64,000 nucleotides of DNA from Isochrysis galbana (taxonomy: Eukaryota > Haptophyta > Isochrysidales > Isochrysidaceae), in the NCBI GenBank assembly GCA_018136815.1, contig CM030932.1:1646793-1710792 (forward strand). Reading direction: 5' to 3'. Shown here piece by piece: positions 60,372 to 64,000 of this stretch. Each line of letters starts with the position of its first letter. Position 1 is the first letter of the stretch. The position numbers were made by a program, and so were the translations under genes. The notes under the pieces are model-generated. The model was not told where the DNA came from. It ran no database searches and saw only the letters and a list, made by a program, of their open reading frames with translations.

Positions 60372-60414
60372 TGGTTGGTGGTAGTAGTGGTCTGCGAGTT
60401 GTGATGTGTGCGTG

Positions 60415-60422
60415 CGCGCGCG

Positions 60423-60453
<31 letters not shown>

Positions 60454-60495
60454 TTGGAGGGCGGGGGGCGGGGGGGGGGGGGGGGGATGTGGACC
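60415..60495. repeat. Poly-G tracts
   Basis: A run of about 29 G at 60424-60452 and a second run of about 18 G near 60470-60487, directly upstream of the nucleoplasmin-like gene. Confidence 0.9.
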
Positions 60496-60559
60496 GACGT
60501 CGTCGCCTGCCGGCTTTGCTCGGTCTATTTGTTTTGTTTTCGTTCAGAAAAAGAAATGT

Positions 60560-60745
60560 TTTGTAGAGCATCTTGTGAACTAGCACACCTACCCACATAC
60601 ATCGGACATCGGACGAGCCATGCACTATGCACCGACCGCGCATACCTCCATCGCGAGGTAGGGGCTCCGTTGCCGTCGAAGGCTTCGGTCCCTCAGCACA
60701 AGGGTTAAGCACAGACCTAGGGCGGTCAAACAGGGCTTTTTAACT
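60560..60745 (+). repeat. R1 copy ending in an R5 terminus
   Basis: GCATCTTGTGAACTAGCACA, CGAGCCATGCACTATGCACC, CATCGCGAGGTAGGGGCTCC, TTGCCGTCGAAGGCTTCGG and CCTCAGCACAAGGG. Then CCTAGGGCGGTCAAACAGGG at about 60717-60737. Confidence 0.6.
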
Positions 60746-60749
60746 ACTA

Positions 60750-61355
60750 TCTACTATAATATGGGGGGTGACATTTTTTGACCATTCTCCACAAGCCCAC
60801 AACAAAACTCCCAGGGGGGCCACCTGTCGCCCCGAAAATCTTCGCCAGAAAATGGTGCGATCTCCTCGCCCCTCCCTTGCACACGCTTTGGGGCTCTACA
60901 AGTAAAGAACCGCGGCGCCCGCCGCCGCCGCGGGAGTGATAGACGTATTTTGAGACGGAGAGACGGAGTATTCATCACACCGGATTCCTTATTGATCCGT
61001 CCCACTCGTCGGCCGCCCGAGATTGATCGTCTACCTGCTGAAGGCAAGACGTCATCTGCGCAGCCCTCAGCACACCTCGTAGTGCGCGCATACGGCATAC
61101 GGCCCTACGGCCCCCTACCACCTACCTAGGCCACACGCGTACCCGCCCTAACTAAGCCGCCCTAACCACCCCGGCACACCCCGACCCGCCCCTCGCAGGA
61201 TTCGCCCTCGCCCGACCTTCCTTGCCACTTGCCACCGACTTCCAGCTTCTCAACGCTGGGGCCATCGACACCTGGCTCACGAGCTCACGAGCGCCAGCGT
61301 CCAGGCCGCCCTCGCCGCGCTCCTGTCTCCTGTGCTCCTACCCCCCCCCCATCCG
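60750..61355. other. Gene-free stretch
   Basis: Nothing recognised; GC-rich with short ORFs only. Confidence 0.35.
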
Positions 61356-61359
61356 GCGT

Positions 61360-61505
61360 TGGTCGACGAGGCTCAAGTCGCGTTCCGTCAAAAGAGGGCC
61401 AGGTGATAGTTTTGTTTTCGCTTAGAATGTTATGTTAGTAATATGGAGTTGGAGGCGCGAGGCGCGTGCGCATAGCAACTTTTTCCCCACGGTAAGAAAG
61501 AGGGT
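61360..61505 (-). repeat. Repeat family R10, copy 2 (reverse)
   Basis: CGCGTTCCGTCAAAAGAGGG, CCAGGTGATAGTTTTG, CTTAGAATGTTATG and AGCAACTTTTTCCCC; reverse of 10970-11110. Confidence 0.65.
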
Positions 61506-61900
61506 GCAACGGTGCAACCTCAGGTTTGGTTGTTTTTTTTGGCAACTACCCCCATGTGGACGGTATGTATAAGTTCGACCCCCTCATTAAAGTACAAAAG
61601 TACAGGATCACGAGGCGACACGCCACTTCACTTTGCAGGGGGCATGTGGAGTGTTCATGTTTATTTGCGCGCGGCTTTTTTCAACCTTTCTTCCGCTTTC
61701 CGGGGTGAGCCGCATCTTGTCTGTTTTGGAAAAGCGCTACAGCTTTACTTTCCACAATGGGGCTACGAGACAGGCCGCCTGTTTACGTCAATGTTCTCAT
61801 CGCATACTGTAATGAACCTCCGGTTCCAGGGGGTTGCTTCCGCACTCCGCGCCTCTTAATAGAACCTATTAGAAGATTAGAAGCCTATTGTCCCATCCAC
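61506..61900. other. Gene-free stretch
   Basis: Short ORFs only, none recognised. Confidence 0.35.
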
Positions 61901-61906
61901 GTCATC

Positions 61907-62401
61907 ATGTGTGAATATTGTTGTATAATGTATAAATAACTATGGACATTTGATGGCTCCATTCGATTGATGTCCCATGATTGACGGAACGACACCTTAC
62001 TCCATTAGGGTGCACATGGGTGATTGCAACTCATCACACATGTCCCGAGAGAGATCTCTCTTATATTACATGTTTATGTTTACGTAATTGTAGGGAACCG
62101 CAGAGAAACCAGTCGACATGTGCGCACGCACGGCGTCCCCGCGGGGGACCCGATGCACATCGGCACGCACGGCGTGCACCTGGTGTAATTGTGAGCCTTT
62201 ATTGCACCCTGCGAGCCATGGGCAAGGGACTGAATGCCAAAATTAGCCCAACCCCTGAAAGCGCGCGCCGTAGATGTTAAACATCGAGAATGGCATTAGA
62301 ATGGGCCATCATGTGTGAATATTGTTGTATAAATAATTATGGACATTTGATGGCTCCATTCGATTGATGTCCCATAATTGACGGAACGACACCACGACAC
62401 C
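61907..62401 (+). repeat. Pair of about 92-bp direct repeats about 0.4 kb apart
   Basis: Copy 1 at about 61907-62000 and copy 2 at about 62309-62395: CATCATGTGTGAATATTG, GGACATTTGATGGCTCCATT, CGATTGATGTCCCAT and TTGACGGAACGACACC. They differ by a few substitutions and one 8-bp indel. The DNA between shows no ORF. Confidence 0.7.
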
Positions 62402-62650
62402 TTCGTCCAGTGGGTGGCCTGAGTATGGCCTACGCGACCGCGCTCCACGCCGCCGCGGAAGAATGGGCTCAAAATCTCGCCAGAGCGCAGAGCGCACGAA
62501 CGCGCGCCTGGCGAGGCCACGCCACCGGGAACTGATGTTATATTCGCCCGGTGGGTGGAGGCCTTGATCAAGGGCCTTGACGGGCGGCGCGGGTATCCTT
62601 TCAGGCGCTTCCTCAGGCGAGGAGCAGCGCCCGTCGTCCGTCGTCCGTCG
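62402..62650. other. Gene-free stretch
   Basis: GC-rich, no gene recognised. Confidence 0.35.
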
Positions 62651-62654
62651 TTTT

Positions 62655-62890
62655 TCCCCCCGATATTCGCCCCCGATAGCTATTGGGGACCGACCTTAAC
62701 GCGATAGCTCCCCGGGGGAGATAAAATCTCCCAATAGCTCTCGGGGGATTTTCTCGGTCCCCCATACCCCCGGTAGCTCTCGGTGGGGCTGTTGGCGATC
62801 GGGAGAAAATTTCCCCCCGATAGCTCTCGGCTCTCGGGGGCCCCCGATAGCTCCTGGGGGGCGTTGGCTCCTGGGGGGTAACATGTATAC
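62655..62890. repeat. Word island: CCCGATAGCTCTCGGGGG variants, copy 2
   Basis: CCCCCGATAGCTATTGGGG, CCAATAGCTCTCGGGGG, GATTTTCTCGGTCCCCC, GGCTGTTGGCGATCGGGAG and CCCCCGATAGCTCCTGGGG, ending GGCGTTGGCTCC then GGGGTAACAT; collinear with 33715-33870. Confidence 0.75.
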
Positions 62891-62899
62891 CATAACATA

Positions 62900-63360
62900 G
62901 GCTATTTTTAGACATGTCGATAGTTACCCTGGCGGAAAGCCGCAAGCCGCAAGGCTCAGGCCTGGGCCCCCACACACCCACACAGCGGACAGCGGCGCAC
63001 ACGAGTGAGCCGCCACCCAAACAGAATACAAAAGGCCCGTCCCCCCCCTCCCCCAGCCCCCAGCGTTAGGCCCAAAGTAGTGTACATGGGCCGACCCCCC
63101 GAAACCGAACAAGAAGGAACGAGGGGGGGAACGGGAAGGGGAGTGGGAGTGAGGGTTGAGGGTGGGGCGAAGGCGATGTCAAGTGAACACCCAGGGAAGG
63201 GGACAGCGGATCTAGCAGCGTAGTAGTCATCTTCAAGAATATTTTTTTAGACATGTCGATAGTTATCAAGATTGTTATCAACCACCCTCTAACCCCTGCC
63301 AGTTAACAAAACTGGTTCACCAGAGAGCATTTAACTGGTTCCCCAAAAAACTAACAGTTA
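62900..63360. repeat. Duplicated TTTTTAGACATGTCGATAGT plus GTTAAC word island
   Basis: The 20-mer occurs at about 62907 and about 63247, 340 bp apart. It is followed at 63285-63360 by AGTTAACAAAACTGGTTC, TTTAACTGGTTCCCC and CTAACAGTTAAT, a small word island related to ATTAACAGGTT at 21838. Confidence 0.55.
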
Positions 63361-63458
63361 ATATTCCCTAGCCTCGTCTCCCACTGTTCCTACTCTAGTA
63401 CTCTAGAGTAGTACAAAACAATCTGAAAGTTGCTCCCCGACATTTCGCGATCTCTGCG

Positions 63459-64000
63459 ATGATGCTCTCCCTCGTCGCCTCTGCCCTCAGCTATCAGACC
63501 GCCATGGGCGGCGGTCGGCCGGCTGTTGGCTCGCGCGGCCTGAGCTCGGCGATCATGATGGCTCAACGCACTCCTTTGATGGCGGGCAACTGGAAGATGA
63601 ACACTGACCTTCCTGAGGCCGTCGCGCTCGCAAAGGCCGTTGCGGCTGCATCAGCCAAGGCGGACGATGTGGATGTCGCAGTATGCGTTCCTTTCCCCTT
63701 CATCTTGCCGGTCAAGGAGGCCATGGCCGGCTCGAAGGTTGGCATTGGCGCGCAGGACTGTCACTGGGAGGAGGCCGGCGCCTACACAGGTGTGCACAGT
63801 GCTGCTTGCGCAGCTGCAGCCCCCCCCCCCCTCTCCTTTCCTACCACTCAGGAAGGCGCGTTCGAACTCACGGGTCGTCTTTGCCCTGCATCATCTGACC
63901 CAGGTGCGATCTCCACAAGTATGCTGAAGAGTGTGGGTATCGACTACGTCCTCGCTGGTCACTCAGAGCGCCGTTCCATCTTTGGCGACAGTGATGAGGA
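63459..64000 (+). CDS. TPI: Triosephosphate isomerase with plastid-type leader (3' truncated)
   Basis: Exon 1 is 63459-63789, intron 63790-63903 (ACAG|GTGTGC...CCAG|GTGCGA, phase 1), and exon 2 runs off the window end. The leader MMLSLVASALSYQ is signal-peptide-like and is followed by a Gly/Arg/Ser-rich stretch before the mature start. Mature TPI motifs: PLMAGNWKMNTDL with the catalytic Lys, VCVPFPFILPVKEAM, GIGAQDCHWEEAGAYTG, and after the splice VLAGHSERRSIFGDSDE with the catalytic His. TPI interconverts dihydroxyacetone phosphate and glyceraldehyde 3-phosphate. The leader favours the plastid (Calvin cycle) isoform, although cytosolic or mitochondrial targeting cannot be excluded. The second catalytic region (Glu) lies beyond the window. 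Confidence 0.92.
   Translation, partial: MMLSLVASALSYQTAMGGGRPAVGSRGLSSAIMMAQRTPLMAGNWKMNTDLPEAVALAKAVAAASAKADDVDVAVCVPFPFILPVKEAMAGSKVGIGAQDCHWEEAGAYTGVHSAACAAAAPPPLSFPTTQEGAFELTGRLCPASSDPGAISTSMLKSVGIDYVLAGHSERRSIFGDSDE

Overview
The window reads as nuclear DNA of a unicellular alga with a complex (secondary, red-type) plastid; a haptophyte-like alga is my best guess, by inference only. The reasons are short GT-AG introns, GC-rich genes, plastid-type proteins with signal-plus-transit leaders (bL35, triosephosphate isomerase, a lumen-type ankyrin protein), standard eukaryotic genes (ORC1, Rpn10, an OXA-type insertase with TPRs, a J-domain membrane protein, a nucleoplasmin-like protein) and a very heavy load of eukaryotic transposons. 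A 100-N assembly gap lies inside ORC1. I see no rRNA, no CRISPR array and no convincing intact tRNA.

Layout: 1-8 kb holds a copia protease remnant, low-complexity DNA, two poorly characterised ORFs and a 5'-truncated hAT transposase. 8.2-9.3 kb is a three-exon ankyrin gene. 11.4-11.8 kb encodes plastid ribosomal protein bL35. 12.4-18.9 kb is a transposon nest: a two-ORF piggyBac-type segment has landed inside a family R3 repeat, followed by a 0.7-kb GA tract and a copia RNase H remnant. 19.2-21.2 kb is a four-exon OXA-TPR gene (minus). 21.3-23.7 kb holds a second hAT remnant and a decayed transposase. 24.0-24.8 kb is a secretory or plastid-leader protein. 28.6-29.2 kb is an ankyrin protein with a lumen-type leader. 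31.7-33.5 kb is a complete mariner-like element. 34.0-35.4 kb is a J-domain membrane protein. 39.6-42.1 kb is ORC1, with a copia element with identical LTRs (42.2-47.8 kb) inserted 92 bp upstream of its start. 52.3-53.5 kb is Rpn10. 55.4-56.5 kb is another copia remnant. 58.9-60.4 kb is a nucleoplasmin-fold acidic/GKGG protein. 63.5 kb to the end is triosephosphate isomerase, cut by the window edge.

The host genes are unrelated housekeeping and organelle functions scattered in a sea of repeats; there is no operon-like pathway. Two non-standard signals stand out. First, there are many 'word islands': 60-250 bp patches, each built from variants of a single short, often palindromic word. The AAATAC type sits just downstream of both hAT transposase fragments and ends in a shared terminus, so it is probably the subterminal motif array of hAT elements. 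Second, six of the ten introns I could place are flanked by a direct AG-GT(G/A) repeat, as expected if introns arise by duplication or introner insertion.
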